Assembly: GCA_020692565.1 (NCBI GenBank)
Contig: JAIMKJ010000011.1
Location: 1,382 to 58,690, forward strand
Length of the DNA: 57,309 nucleotides
DNA from: Thermomonas sp.
GTDB lineage: Bacteria > Pseudomonadota > Gammaproteobacteria > Xanthomonadales > Xanthomonadaceae
Reading direction: 5' to 3'
Shown here piece by piece: positions 16,557 to 26,000 of this stretch (position 1 is its first letter; every line of letters starts with the position of its first letter). A model generated the notes under the pieces. It did no database searches and was not told the origin of the DNA. It worked only from the letters and a program-made list of their open reading frames with translations. The position numbers and the translations under genes are program-made.

Positions 16557-17029
16557 CCGGTTCCACCAAGACTGATTCCCCCGACATCCGCATCCTGCTG
16601 GAACAGGAAGGCCCCTATGCGTTCAGGGTCGATTTTGAAGGCACCGACCTGGAGGCCCTGCATACCGATGAACCGGCGCCGCTGGGGGCGGGCGCCGGTC
16701 CGAATCCCTCCGCGATTTTGCTGACCAGCATCGCCAATTGCCTCGGCGCCAGCCTGTTGTTCGCGTTGCGCAAATTCAAGAACGAACCCGGCCCGATCCG
16801 CGCCGAGATCGTCGCGCGCAAGGAACGCAATGCCGAGGGCCGCTGGCGGATTCCCCGCGCCGAGGTCGTCATCCACCTGTCCGACAAGGCCGCCGATCTC
16901 GAGCACTTCGACCGGGTGATCGCCCAGTTCGAGCAGTTCTGCATCGTCACCCAGAGCGTGCGCGACGGCGTGGATGTCGCCGTGCGCATCGTCGACGCCG
17001 ACGGTGTGTCGCGTACTCCGGGCGGATGA
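16553..17029 (+). CDS. OsmC/Ohr-family protein
   Basis: OsmC-family proteins reduce organic peroxides with a reactive cysteine pair, and some members act on persulfides. The 158-residue product has the two conserved cysteines: Cys63 in SIANCLGASLLFAL and Cys130 in QFCIVTQSVRDG. The start is fixed by the ATGA overlap with the RND stop and by AAGGAA ahead of it. A 180-base gap without a clear gene separates it from trxC. Its place at the end of the SQR-DUF2892-RND run suggests a role in sulfur or thiol stress rather than osmotic stress. Confidence 0.87.
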   Translation: MTGSTKTDSPDIRILLEQEGPYAFRVDFEGTDLEALHTDEPAPLGAGAGPNPSAILLTSIANCLGASLLFALRKFKNEPGPIRAEIVARKERNAEGRWRIPRAEVVIHLSDKAADLEHFDRVIAQFEQFCIVTQSVRDGVDVAVRIVDADGVSRTPGG

Positions 17030-17209
17030 TGCCGATCCGCGGGCGCTCGAGAGGTCACGGCCGTTTTCGGCGCTGTGCCACGGCCATCCTGAAACGAACC
17101 TCGGCTTGGGGCTTGGCTTGTGGGGCTGCCACCCACACCCTGTCCGTATCGGCGCCGCACGTGCGCCGCCACGCCGCGGAGATCGCCGTGGCCTCCGAGG
17201 GTTGAATCC

Positions 17210-17656
17210 ATGTCCGACGCAGACGCCAGTGTCCGCATCGCCTGTCCCGCCTGTCATGCGCTCAATCGCCTACCCGCCGTACGCCTCCGCGACGCGCCGG
17301 TGTGCGGGCGCTGCAAGGTGCCGTTGTTCTCCGCGCATCCGCTCGCGCTGGATGTCGACGGCTTCGAGCGTCATGTCGTGCAGTCCGACTTGCCGGTGCT
17401 GGTCGATTTCTGGGCGCCCTGGTGCCAGCCGTGCCTGATGATGGCGCCGCATTTCGAGGCTGCGGCGGGCGAGCTGGAGCCTGAATTCCGGCTCGCAAAG
17501 GTCGACACTCAGGCGCATTCCGCACTCGGCGCGCGCTTCTCCATCCGCAGTATTCCGACCCTGGCGCTGTTTCATCGAGGCCGCGAAATCGCGCGGCATT
17601 CCGGTGCCGTGGGTACCGCCGACATCGTCCGCTGGGCGCGCATGCACGCGCGTTGA
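17210..17656 (+). CDS. trxC: Thioredoxin 2 (zinc-binding type)
   Basis: This 148-residue cytosolic reductase has an N-terminal zinc ribbon with CPAC (Cys12, Cys15) and CGRC (Cys32, Cys35), then a thioredoxin fold with active site WAPWCQPC (Cys72, Cys75). The usual thioredoxin motif is WCGPC; Gln instead of Gly is unusual and would change redox potential or partner choice. IRSIPTLALFHRGRE carries the conserved cis-Pro loop. The ATG at 17210 follows GAGGG; the frame extends upstream to 17120 without support. It is 33 bases from the next gene and is placed to recycle thiols oxidised by the sulfur block. Confidence 0.92.
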   Translation: MSDADASVRIACPACHALNRLPAVRLRDAPVCGRCKVPLFSAHPLALDVDGFERHVVQSDLPVLVDFWAPWCQPCLMMAPHFEAAAGELEPEFRLAKVDTQAHSALGARFSIRSIPTLALFHRGREIARHSGAVGTADIVRWARMHAR

Positions 17657-17689
17657 GCCCATACACCCCGTCATTCCGGAGAGATACCC

Positions 17690-18316
17690 ATGTCCCGACT
17701 TCCGCTGCGTGTTCTTCTGGTCGCCCTTGCCGTCGTGGCATTGCCGGCGATGGTCTTCAGCGCATGGGGTTCCGCGGCGGAAGACGCCCCGGTATCCGCG
17801 ACCGGATCCGATGCCGCCGTCGCCACCACGTCCGGCGTCGCGCTGCTGCGCCCGCGCGAGGGGCTGGTGGTCGCGGGTCAGCCGGCGGTCGGCGATTGGG
17901 GTGCGCTCGCGGCATCCGGCATCCGCACCGTGGTCAATCTGCGTCCGCAGGCAGAACTGCAGGGGCGCGATGAGCGCGCCGAGGTCGCCGCTGCGGGCAT
18001 GCGCTATGTGGCGCTGCCGGTCTCCGGGCCTGCCGACATCACATCGGAGAATGCGGAAGCGCTGTCCAGGCTGCTCGCGCAGGCCGATGGTCCGGTGCTG
18101 GTGCATTGCGCCAGCGGCAATCGCGTCGGCGGCCTGTTGGCGGTGGCGATGGCCCAGAGCGGCATGCCGGCGTCCGCTGCGCTGGACTTCGGGCGCAGCG
18201 CCGGCATGACATCGATCGAGGGACGCACGCGCGAAGTCATCGAACAGACGCAGGCGGCGCGCTGCATCGCCGCGCGCGACGATGGCGATCCTTCGCAGTG
18301 CTCCGCGGGCGGCTGA
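17690..18316 (+). CDS. Exported DUF442 / tyrosine-phosphatase-like protein
   Basis: The 208-residue product starts with a signal peptide or signal anchor (residues ~5-25) and then a small dual-specificity-phosphatase-like domain. The loop VHCASGNRVGGL has Cys140 and Arg145 in the HCxxGxR pattern, and GQPAVGDWGALAASGIRTVVNLRP is the typical DUF442 (TIGR01244) N-terminal block. In Xylella/Xanthomonas Blh proteins this domain is fused to the metallo-hydrolase; here the two are separate, convergent genes 21 bases apart. Its export would place it on the other side of the membrane from the cytosolic dioxygenase. Substrate unknown; it may handle thiosulfate or glutathione persulfide rather than phosphates. 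Confidence 0.8.
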   Translation: MSRLPLRVLLVALAVVALPAMVFSAWGSAAEDAPVSATGSDAAVATTSGVALLRPREGLVVAGQPAVGDWGALAASGIRTVVNLRPQAELQGRDERAEVAAAGMRYVALPVSGPADITSENAEALSRLLAQADGPVLVHCASGNRVGGLLAVAMAQSGMPASAALDFGRSAGMTSIEGRTREVIEQTQAARCIAARDDGDPSQCSAGG

Positions 18317-18333
18317 ACCGGCGCGAGGCCGGT
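18317..18333. terminator. Hairpin between convergent DUF442 and metallo-hydrolase genes
   Basis: ACCGGC and GCCGGT form a 6-bp stem with a 5-base loop in the 21 bases between the two stop codons. Only a short T run follows on the plus strand, so it is a weak candidate for a two-way terminator. Confidence 0.4.
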
Positions 18334-18337
18334 CGGT

Positions 18338-19201
18338 TTACAGTCGATCGATCGGCAGCTTCAGATAGCGCACGCCGTTGTCCTCCGGCTCCGGCAGTTG
18401 GCCCGCACGAATGTTGACCTGCACCGAAGGCAGCAGCAGCGTGGGCATCGCCAGGGTGGCGTCGCGCGCGGTGCGCACGCCGACGAAAGCGTCCTCGTCG
18501 ATGCCGACGCGCACGTGGATATTGCCCGCCTTCTGCGCGGCGATGGTGGTTTCGCAGGCGTAATCGCGGCCGCCCGGCGCATAGTCGTGGCAGACGAACA
18601 CGCGGGTGTCGCCCGGCAGCGCGAACAGGCGCTGGATCGAGCGATAGAGCATGTGCGCGTCGCCGCCCGGGAAATCGCAGCGTGCGGTGCCGCCGTCGGG
18701 CATGAAGATCGAATCGCCGACGAACAGCGCATCGCCGATCCGATAAGCCACGCTGTCGCTGGTGTGGCCCGGCACGGCCACGACCTCGGCTTCGAGGTCG
18801 CCGATCGCGAAACGTTCGCCGTCGGCGAACAGGTAATCGAACTGCGAGCCGTCGACCGGGAAATGTTCGCCGAGATTGAAGATCGGCCGGAACGTCTTCT
18901 GCACCGTGCGGATGCCTTCGCCGATCGCGAGCACCGCATCGGCGAACTGCGATTTCAGCCAGTGGCCGGCGCTGAGATGATCGGCGTGCGCATGGGTTTC
19001 GAGGATCCAGCGCAGGTCGAATCCATGCGCGCGGACGTGATCGACCAGCGCCTGCGCCGACCTGGTCGCGGTGCGACCCGACTTTGCATCGAAGTCGAGT
19101 ACCGGATCGACGATGGCGGCGTGACGCGTCGCGGGGTCGGAGACGATATAGCTCCAGGTGCAGCTGTCGGCGTGGAAGAAAGGCGTAACGCGCACGTTCA
19201 T
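18338..19201 (-). CDS. ETHE1/Blh-type metallo-beta-lactamase-fold protein, likely persulfide dioxygenase
   Basis: ETHE1-type enzymes oxidise glutathione persulfide to sulfite using one iron. The 287-residue product has the MBL ligands THAHADH (His70, His72, Asp74, His75), His146 in VPGHTSDSVAY, Asp163 in FVGDSIFMPDGG and His205 in FVCHDY. The long block GTARCDFPGGDAHMLYRSIQ and C-terminal VNIRAGQLPEPE are characteristic of the Blh subgroup of bigR operons. The start is the ATG at 19201, after AGGAA; the upstream extension to 19336 is not supported. It sits convergent to the sulfur operon and completes the pathway sulfide to persulfide to sulfite. Its promoter is not obvious. Confidence 0.88.
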   Translation of the reverse strand: MNVRVTPFFHADSCTWSYIVSDPATRHAAIVDPVLDFDAKSGRTATRSAQALVDHVRAHGFDLRWILETHAHADHLSAGHWLKSQFADAVLAIGEGIRTVQKTFRPIFNLGEHFPVDGSQFDYLFADGERFAIGDLEAEVVAVPGHTSDSVAYRIGDALFVGDSIFMPDGGTARCDFPGGDAHMLYRSIQRLFALPGDTRVFVCHDYAPGGRDYACETTIAAQKAGNIHVRVGIDEDAFVGVRTARDATLAMPTLLLPSVQVNIRAGQLPEPEDNGVRYLKLPIDRL

Positions 19202-19325
19202 GGCGGTTCCTGGTCGGATCGTTCTGTTGGGGTCGCGGGATGCTGCCGCACGATTCCATCGCCCGATTCTATCGCTGCGGCATGCCGTGATCGCGTCGCG
19301 CCGCGACAGCCGGCATAATCCCGGG

Positions 19326-20273
19326 ATGACGAACAAACTCCCCTTGCTGATCGATACCGACCCGGGCGTGGACGACGCGCTCGCCCTGCTGATGGCCTTC
19401 GACTCGCCGCATCACGAGGTGGTCGCGCTGACCATCGCCGCCGGCAACGTCGGCCTGCGCCACACCGTCGCCAACGCGCTGAAGTTGTGCGAAGTCGCTG
19501 GCGTGGACGTGCCGGTGTACGCCGGCTGCGACGCGCCGCTGCTGCATCCCGCGCCTGATGCTTCTTACGTCCACGGCCGCGACGGCTTCGGCGACATCGA
19601 CTATCCGCCGGCGACGAAACAGGCCGAGGCCGAACACGCGGCGCTGGCGATGATCCGCCTCTCGCACGCGCATGCGGGCGCGCTGGTGGTGTGCATGCTC
19701 GGGCCGCTGACCAATCTCGCGGTGGCGCTGAAGCTCGATCCGAGCCTGCCGCAGCGCGTCGGCCGGATGCTGGTGATGGGCGGCGCGGTCACGGGGCAGG
19801 GCAACACTACGCCGATGGCCGAGTTCAACATCGGTTTCGACCCCGAAGCGGCGCATCTGGTCTTCGACGCTTTCGCCGCCGCCGGCAAAGTGGTCGAAGT
19901 CGCGGATTGGGAGGCGGTGATCCGCCACGGCTTCCTGCATACCGATGTCGAGCGCTGGCTCCTGGCCGATCATCCCCGCGCGAAGTTCTACGAAGCGATC
20001 TCGCGCAGGACCCGCGAGTGGTCCGCCGGCCTGCGCGGCGAGCGCTGGCACGCCGCCGACGCCCTGGCGATGGCCCTGCTGGTGGCGCCCGAGGGCGTGC
20101 GCGAACGGGCGGTCCGGCCGCTGCGGGTGGAACTGACCGGGGCAGAGACCCGCGGCGCGACCGTGGTGGACTGGAACCGTCGCAGCGGGCGCCCGGACAA
20201 CGCCGAGATCCTGATGGCCTACGACCAGGCGGCCTTCGAGGCCTTGATCCGCAAGGCTTTGGGAGACGGTTGA
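19326..20273 (+). CDS. Inosine/uridine-preferring nucleoside hydrolase
   Basis: This enzyme cleaves the N-glycosidic bond of ribonucleosides for salvage. The 315-residue product opens with LLIDTDPGVDDALALL, the calcium-binding DTDPGxDD motif at residues 10-17. MLGPLTNLAVAL and AEFNIGFDPEAA are conserved substrate-pocket blocks, and RHGFLHTDVERW and WHAADALAMALL continue the family pattern. Specificity cannot be read. The ATG at 19326 follows CCCGGG; the frame is open further upstream over the start region of the divergent metallo-hydrolase. It is a single gene with no evident operon partner. Confidence 0.92.
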   Translation: MTNKLPLLIDTDPGVDDALALLMAFDSPHHEVVALTIAAGNVGLRHTVANALKLCEVAGVDVPVYAGCDAPLLHPAPDASYVHGRDGFGDIDYPPATKQAEAEHAALAMIRLSHAHAGALVVCMLGPLTNLAVALKLDPSLPQRVGRMLVMGGAVTGQGNTTPMAEFNIGFDPEAAHLVFDAFAAAGKVVEVADWEAVIRHGFLHTDVERWLLADHPRAKFYEAISRRTREWSAGLRGERWHAADALAMALLVAPEGVRERAVRPLRVELTGAETRGATVVDWNRRSGRPDNAEILMAYDQAAFEALIRKALGDG

Positions 20274-20469
20274 AAACCGCCTCCTGAAGCAATCATTGAG
20301 GGCCGCGACGGCGTAGCCATTGGGTAAGCGATTGATCCGCCGGGAGCGAACCCGGGCATGGACCCGACTCGCAGCTTGAAAAATGCACGGGATGTGCGTT
20401 TCTCAAGACCCTGCCAAGCGCCGACCGAGGCCCACGGGCGGCGGGGCGACGGGCAGGGCGATCCAAGGC

Positions 20470-20499
20470 TTGAGTCATGGCCGGAGAGGCCGCTATAAT
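20470..20499 (+). promoter_or_regulatory. Sigma-70 promoter of rpmE2
   Basis: TTGAGT (20470-20475), an 18-base spacer and a perfect TATAAT (20494-20499) stand 31 bases before the L31 start codon. Confidence 0.75.
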
Positions 20500-20530
20500 G
20501 CCCGGCTTTCCGCTCAACTCTGGTGCCGCC

Positions 20531-20773
20531 ATGAAGGCCGACATCCATCCCGAATACCGTCAGGTCGTGTTCCAGGACGTGACCTCCGAGTTCAAGATCC
20601 TCACCCGCTCGACCCTTGGCAGCAAGGAAACCGTGAAGTGGGAAGACGGCAACGAATATCCGCTGATCAAGGTCGATATCTCGTCCGCATCGCACCCGTT
20701 CTACACGGGTCATCACAAGCTCATCGACACCAGCGGTCGCGTCGACAAGTTCCGCAAGCGTTACGGCAAGTAA
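20531..20773 (+). CDS. rpmE2: Ribosomal protein L31 type B (zinc-independent)
   Basis: A 80-residue large-subunit ribosomal protein. It starts [10 protein letters not shown], continues with [17 protein letters not shown] and [20 protein letters not shown], and has no cysteine, which marks the C-minus paralog that does not need zinc. In many bacteria this form is induced by zinc limitation; no obvious Zur palindrome was seen and the promoter is near consensus, so it may be the main L31 here. It is a single gene with its own promoter and terminator. Confidence 0.96.
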   Translation: MKADIHPEYRQVVFQDVTSEFKILTRSTLGSKETVKWEDGNEYPLIKVDISSASHPFYTGHHKLIDTSGRVDKFRKRYGK

Positions 20774-20858
20774 TCGCTGCGCGAAGCAAAGCGATGGCGT
20801 GAGCCGGTTCGCGTTCGTCGCAGACCCTACGTTCTCGTCGCGTACCGTATGTGTTCCG

Positions 20859-20884
20859 CAAAGGCCGCCTGATGGCGGCCTTTG
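20859..20884 (+). terminator. Terminator downstream of rpmE2
   Basis: CAAAGGCCGCC and GGCGGCCTTTG form an 11-bp stem with a 4-base loop, ending in TTTGT. It stands 86 bases after the rpmE2 stop. Confidence 0.75.
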
Positions 20885-20952
20885 TCGTGTCCGCGTGTCG
20901 TGCATGAATGCCCATTCGACCAAAGTCCAGAGCCGGTGCTCGAACCGCCTTG

Positions 20953-20961
20953 TGCGATAAT
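20953..20961 (+). promoter_or_regulatory. Candidate extended -10 promoter of gltA
   Basis: TGC followed directly by GATAAT (20956-20961) gives an extended -10 element about 100 bases before gltA. No convincing -35 box is present, so an activator or an alternative start is possible. Confidence 0.42.
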
Positions 20962-21062
20962 CGGCGACTGTCGCGACTTCGGTTGCGGCTTCCTTCCCCG
21001 AACGTTCAGCAGCCCGTGCGCGGGCCGATGTTCACGTCATTCAAGCTTCATGGGAGTGCGCC

Positions 21063-22382
21063 GTGTCTCAACCGGATTCTTCAGCGGTCAAACAGACCGT
21101 CCCCAGCCAGGTCACCGTCACTGCCGGCGAAAAGTCGGTCATCCTGCCGGTGCACACCGGCACCCTCGGTAATTCCTGCGTCGATATCGCCAAACTGCCC
21201 AAGGAAACCGGGCTGTTCACCTACGACTCGGGCTTCATGGCCACCGCGTCGTGCCGCTCCGCCATCACCTATATCGACGGCGACAACGGCGTACTGATGT
21301 ATCGCGGTTACCCGATCGAACAACTGTCCGAGCACTCCAGCTTTCTGGAAGTCGCCTATCTGTTGATGAACGGCGAACTGCCGAACCAGCAGGAATCCGC
21401 GAAGTTCGAACATGAAGTCACGCATCACACGATGATGCACGAGGCGTTCCGCACCTTCCTGTTCGGCTTCCGCCACGACGCCCACCCGATGGCGATGCTG
21501 GTCGGCATGCTCGGTTCGATGGCGAGTTTCTACCACAACGAACTCGATCTCGAAGATCCCGAACAGCGCCGCATGGCCGCGATCCGCCTGATCGCGAAGG
21601 TGCCGACCATCGCCGCCGCATGCTATCGCTACTCGATCGGCTGGCCGATCGGTTATCCGAAGAACAACCTCGAATACGTCACCCGCTTCCTGCACATGAT
21701 GAAGGAAGTGCCGAGCGAGCCGCTGGAGCTCAGCCCGATGGCCGCTAAGGCCATGGATCTGCTGTTCATCCTGCACGCCGATCACGAACAGAACGCGTCG
21801 ACCTCGACCGTGCGCCTCGTTGGTTCCACCGGCGCCAATCCGTATGCGTGCGTCGCCGCCGGCGTTGCCGCGCTGTGGGGCCCGGCGCACGGTGGCGCCA
21901 ACGAAGCCGTGCTGAAGATGCTGGAAGAGATCGGCCGCCCGGAGAACGTGCAGTCGGCGATCGACAAGGCCAAGAACAAGGAATCGGGCTTCCGCCTGAT
22001 GGGCTTCGGCCACCGCGTCTACAAGAACTTCGATCCTCGCGCCAAGATCATCCGCGAGATGTGCCACAAGGTGCTCGCCGAGCTGGGCGTCAACGATCCG
22101 CTGCTGGAAGTGGCGATGCGTCTGGAAGAGGCGGCGCTGAAGGACGAATACTTCGTCCAGCGCAAGCTCTATCCGAACGTCGATTTCTACTCGGGCATCA
22201 TCTACAAGGCGCTGGGCATCCCGACCGAGATGTTCACGGTCATGTTCGCGATCGCCCGCACCGCCGGCTGGGTCGCGCACTGGCTGGAACAACAGACCGA
22301 CCCGGAAGCCAAGATCGGTCGCCCGCGTCAGATCTACACCGGCTACGCCGCGCGCGATTACGCCGGCATGGACAAGCGCTGA
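21063..22382 (+). CDS. gltA: Citrate synthase (type II, hexameric)
   Basis: This TCA-cycle enzyme condenses oxaloacetate and acetyl-CoA. The 439-residue product matches the long NADH-sensitive Gram-negative class. Active-site blocks are [11 protein letters not shown] (residues 237-247), [13 protein letters not shown] with His317, and VDFYSGI with Asp374. The N-terminal domain of about 60 residues ([21 protein letters not shown]) is the type II NADH-binding extension. The start is a GTG at 21063 with GGGAG 8 bases upstream; no ATG fits. A strong terminator follows. Confidence 0.96.
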   Translation: MSQPDSSAVKQTVPSQVTVTAGEKSVILPVHTGTLGNSCVDIAKLPKETGLFTYDSGFMATASCRSAITYIDGDNGVLMYRGYPIEQLSEHSSFLEVAYLLMNGELPNQQESAKFEHEVTHHTMMHEAFRTFLFGFRHDAHPMAMLVGMLGSMASFYHNELDLEDPEQRRMAAIRLIAKVPTIAAACYRYSIGWPIGYPKNNLEYVTRFLHMMKEVPSEPLELSPMAAKAMDLLFILHADHEQNASTSTVRLVGSTGANPYACVAAGVAALWGPAHGGANEAVLKMLEEIGRPENVQSAIDKAKNKESGFRLMGFGHRVYKNFDPRAKIIREMCHKVLAELGVNDPLLEVAMRLEEAALKDEYFVQRKLYPNVDFYSGIIYKALGIPTEMFTVMFAIARTAGWVAHWLEQQTDPEAKIGRPRQIYTGYAARDYAGMDKR

Positions 22383-22399
22383 TCGCTTCGCCTTCGCAC

Positions 22400-22429
22400 C
22401 GAAAAACCCCGCCTCGGCGGGGTTTTTCG
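22400..22429 (+). terminator. Terminator after gltA
   Basis: CGAAAAACCCCGCC and its exact complement form a 14-bp stem with a 2-base loop, with five T in the right arm. The stem is symmetric, so it may also end dps transcripts coming from the other strand. Confidence 0.88.
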
Positions 22430-22460
22430 TTTCAACCGTATGCGGATCTCCGCATTCTGC

Positions 22461-22988
22461 TCACGCCAATAGCGACCGCAGCATCCACGCATTCTTTTCA
22501 TGGATGTTCAGGCGCTGGGTCATGAGGTCCACGGTCGGGTCGTCGCCGGCGCTGTCGGCGGTCTTCAGCACCTTGCGCGCGGTGCGGCAGACCGCTTCGT
22601 TGCCGACCACCAGTTGGCGCACCATTTCCCGCCAGTCGGTGCCGTCCACGGTCTCGGAGTCGCTGATCGAGCTGAGTCTGACGAATTCGGCGTAAGTGCC
22701 CGGCGCGCGATAGCCGAGGGCGCGGATGCGTTCGGCGACGGCGTCCAGCGCGGTCCAGGCTTCGGTGTACTGGGTCTCGAACATCACGTGCAGGCTGTTG
22801 AACATCGGCCCGGTGACGTTCCAGTGGAAATTGTGGGTTTTGAGGTACAGGGTGTAACTGTCGGCCAGGAAGTTCGACAATCCGTCGGCGACTTTCCTGC
22901 GCTCCGAGGTGGAAATTCCGATATCGATCTGCGGCGCGCCGGTCGCGGCCGGCGTTTTGGCGGGTTTCTCTGCTTTGGTCTTGGCCAT
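22461..22988 (-). CDS. dps: Dps-family DNA-binding ferritin
   Basis: Dps stores iron as a dodecamer and protects DNA from peroxide. The 175-residue product has a Lys/Ala/Pro-rich N-terminal tail (MAKTKAEKPAKTPAA), of the type used by Dps for DNA contact. The intersubunit ferroxidase site follows: THNFHWNVTGPMF, then HVMFETQYTEAW. The C-terminal helix NIHEKNAWMLRSLLA is typical. The ATG at 22988 follows AGGAG. It is divergent from hrpA with 82 bases between starts. No OxyR site could be assigned. Confidence 0.93.
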   Translation of the reverse strand: MAKTKAEKPAKTPAATGAPQIDIGISTSERRKVADGLSNFLADSYTLYLKTHNFHWNVTGPMFNSLHVMFETQYTEAWTALDAVAERIRALGYRAPGTYAEFVRLSSISDSETVDGTDWREMVRQLVVGNEAVCRTARKVLKTADSAGDDPTVDLMTQRLNIHEKNAWMLRSLLA

Positions 22989-23070
22989 GATTCGTCTCCT
23001 GAGGGGGAATCGCTCACACTATGCTCCAACAGACGACATTAGAAATCCGTTTTTCGGAACGCAGCGACTG

Positions 23071-26000
23071 ATGGCAAGCAACGAATCCGCTCGGAACGCG
23101 TCCCACCCCGGCAAATCCCACGACAGCACCCTGCAGACCGCCCGACGTGCGGTCGACGGCGCACTGGCGCGCGATCGCGGGCGGCTGCTCGGGCTGTGGT
23201 CGCGCTGGAGCGGCAGGCCCGACGATGCCGCGCTGCAGGCCGCCTTCGTGGACGCGTTGGCGCCGTCGGTCGCGGCGCGCGAAGCGCGGGCGGCGGCGTT
23301 GCCGACCGCGATCGAGATCGACCCCTCGCTGCCTATCGCCGGGGAGGCGGAACGCATCGTCGAGCTGATCCGTGCGCATCAGGTGATCGTGATCGCCGGC
23401 GAAACCGGTTCGGGCAAGACCACGCAACTGCCGAAACTGTGCCTGGCCGCCGGTCGCGGCGCCGCCGGCATGATCGGCTGCACCCAGCCGCGCCGGATCG
23501 CCGCGCGCACGGTCGCCAAGCGCGTCGCCGATGAGTTGAAGGCCCCGCTCGGCGGCCTGGTCGGCTATCAGGTGCGCTTCAACGACAATGTCGGCGAGCG
23601 CACCGCGGTCAAGTTCATGACCGACGGCATCCTGCTGGCCGAGATCCAGTCCGACCGCTGGCTGTCGTCCTACGACACGCTGATCATCGACGAGGCCCAC
23701 GAGCGCAGTCTCAACATCGATTTTCTGCTGGGTTATCTGAAGCAATTGCTGGTCAAACGCCGCGACCTGAAAGTGATCGTCACCTCGGCGACCATCGACA
23801 CCGAACGCTTCTCGCAGCATTTCGGCGGTGCGCCGGTGGTCAGCGTGGAAGGCCGCGGTTATCCGGTCGAAGTGCGCTATCGGCCGCTGAACGAAGGCCG
23901 CGACGAGAGTTGCGATCACGGCCGCGACGGCGACGAGGCGGGCGATCGCTCGGTGCTGGACGGCATCGTCTCCGCCTGCGACGACATCGCGCGCCAGTCG
24001 CCGATGGGCGATGTGCTGATCTTTCTGCCCGGCGAACGCGAAATTCGCGACGCGCACCAGGCATTGGAGAAACGCAAATACCGGCATACCGAAGTGCTGC
24101 CGCTGTACGCGCGGCTGTCGGTGCGCGACCAGGACCGGGTGTTCAATCCCGGCCCGCAGCGGCGGATCGTGCTGGCGACCAACGTCGCCGAAACCTCGCT
24201 CACTGTGCCGCGCATCCATTTCGTGGTCGATCCCGGATATGCGCGGATCAAGCGCTACAGCCCACGGCAGAAGCTCGACCGCCTGCACATCGAGCCGATC
24301 TCGCAGGCCAGCGCCGACCAGCGCAAGGGCCGCTGCGGCCGGATCGCGCCGGGCACCTGCTATCGCATTTATTCGGAGGCCGATTTCCTGTCGCGCGACG
24401 CCTATACCGACCCGGAAATCCGCCGCGCCGCGCTGGCCGGGGTGATCCTGCGGATGCTGTCGCTGGGATTGGGGCGGATCGAGGATTTCCCGTTTCTCGA
24501 ACCGCCGGACCCGCGCGCGGTGGCCGACGGCTGGCAGCAGTTGTCGGAACTCGGCGCGATCGATGCCGACCGCAAGCTGACGCAGATCGGGCGCACCATG
24601 TCGCGGCTGCCGGTGGACGTGAAACTGGCGCGGATGCTCATCGCCGCGAACAGGCACGGATGCATGCGCGAGATGCTGATCATCGCGAGTTTCCTCGGCA
24701 TCCAGGACCCGCGCGAACGTCCTTCCGATCAGCGCGGCGCCGCCGATGCCGCGCACGCGGAGTTCGCCGATCCGAAATCCGAATTCGTCGGCATCGTCAA
24801 ACTGTGGGATGCCTACCGTGCCGCGCACGAAGATTTGACCCAATCGCAGTTGCGGAAGTGGGCGGACAAACATTTTCTCGGCTTCCTGCGTCTGCGCGAA
24901 TGGCGCGAGCTGCATCGGCAACTGAAACTGTTGTGCGATGAGTTGGATTGGGGTGGTGGTGCTGGCTCCAGTCAGAAGTCCGCCGCAAGCCAAAATGCGG
25001 CGATGTCTCCCCCTTTGAAAAAGGGGGGCAGGGGGGATTGGCTTCTGGCCTCAGAGCTTCAAAAGCAAATCCCCCTCGATCCCCCTTTTCCAAAGGGGGA
25101 AGACAAGAAGGGCGCGGAAGCGTCGGCCGATTACGCCAAGCTGCACCGTGCGCTGATCGCCGGTCTGCCCACGCAGATCGGCAACCGCAGCGAGCGCGGT
25201 CTCTACGACGGTCCGCGCGGCCGCAAGTACACGATCTTCCCCGGTTCGCCGCTGTCGAAGAAACCACCTGCGTGGCTGTTGTCGGCGACCCTGCTCGACA
25301 CCGAAAAAGTCTGGGCGATGACCAATGCCGCGATCGAGCCGGAATGGGCGATCGACGAATTGCCGCATCTGCTCGCGCGCCGGCATCACGATCCGCACTG
25401 GGCGCGATCGCAGGGACGCGTGGTCGGTAGCGAACAGATCAGTCTGTTCGGGCTGGTGCTGGCACCGAAGAAGCCCGTGCATTACGGCGCGCTGTTTCCC
25501 GGGGAATCCCGGCAGATCTTCGCCCGCGACGCGCTGGTGACCGGCGAGATCAATACTCGCGCCGCATTCCTGCCGCGCAATCTCGCGACGTTGGCGAAAG
25601 CGAAGGACGAGGAAGCCAAACAGCGGCGTGCGGGATTGATCGTCGACGAGGAGTGGCAGGCGCAGTGGTATCTCGACCGCCTGCCGCCGCATATCCACAA
25701 CCAGCAGGCGTTGGACGCGTGGTACGGCAAGCAATCGGCCGCGGAAAAGGCGAAGCTGGAATGGTCGTTCGACGATCTGATGGTCGGCGGCGCCAGCGAT
25801 GCGGAGCGCTTCCCGAAATATCTGCCGCTGGGAGACATGCGTCTCGCGGTGAGCTATCGCTTCGAGCCGGGCGCGCCCGACGACGGCATGACCGTGGGGG
25901 TGCCGCTGCACCTGCTGAATGCGCTGGATGCGACGCGGCTGTCGTGGCTGGCGCCGGGATTCGTCGCCGACAAGGCCACGGCGTCGATCAAATCGTTGCC

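Noticed and set aside
20274..20469. Small RNA or tRNA before rpmE2
   Set aside because: Less than 260 bases with no cloverleaf, no CCA end and no terminator hairpin; only the rpmE2 promoter is supported.
25008..25100. Insertion sequence or MITE that inactivates hrpA
   Set aside because: The frame is kept over exactly 31 codons and all helicase and C-terminal motifs continue, so the gene should be functional.
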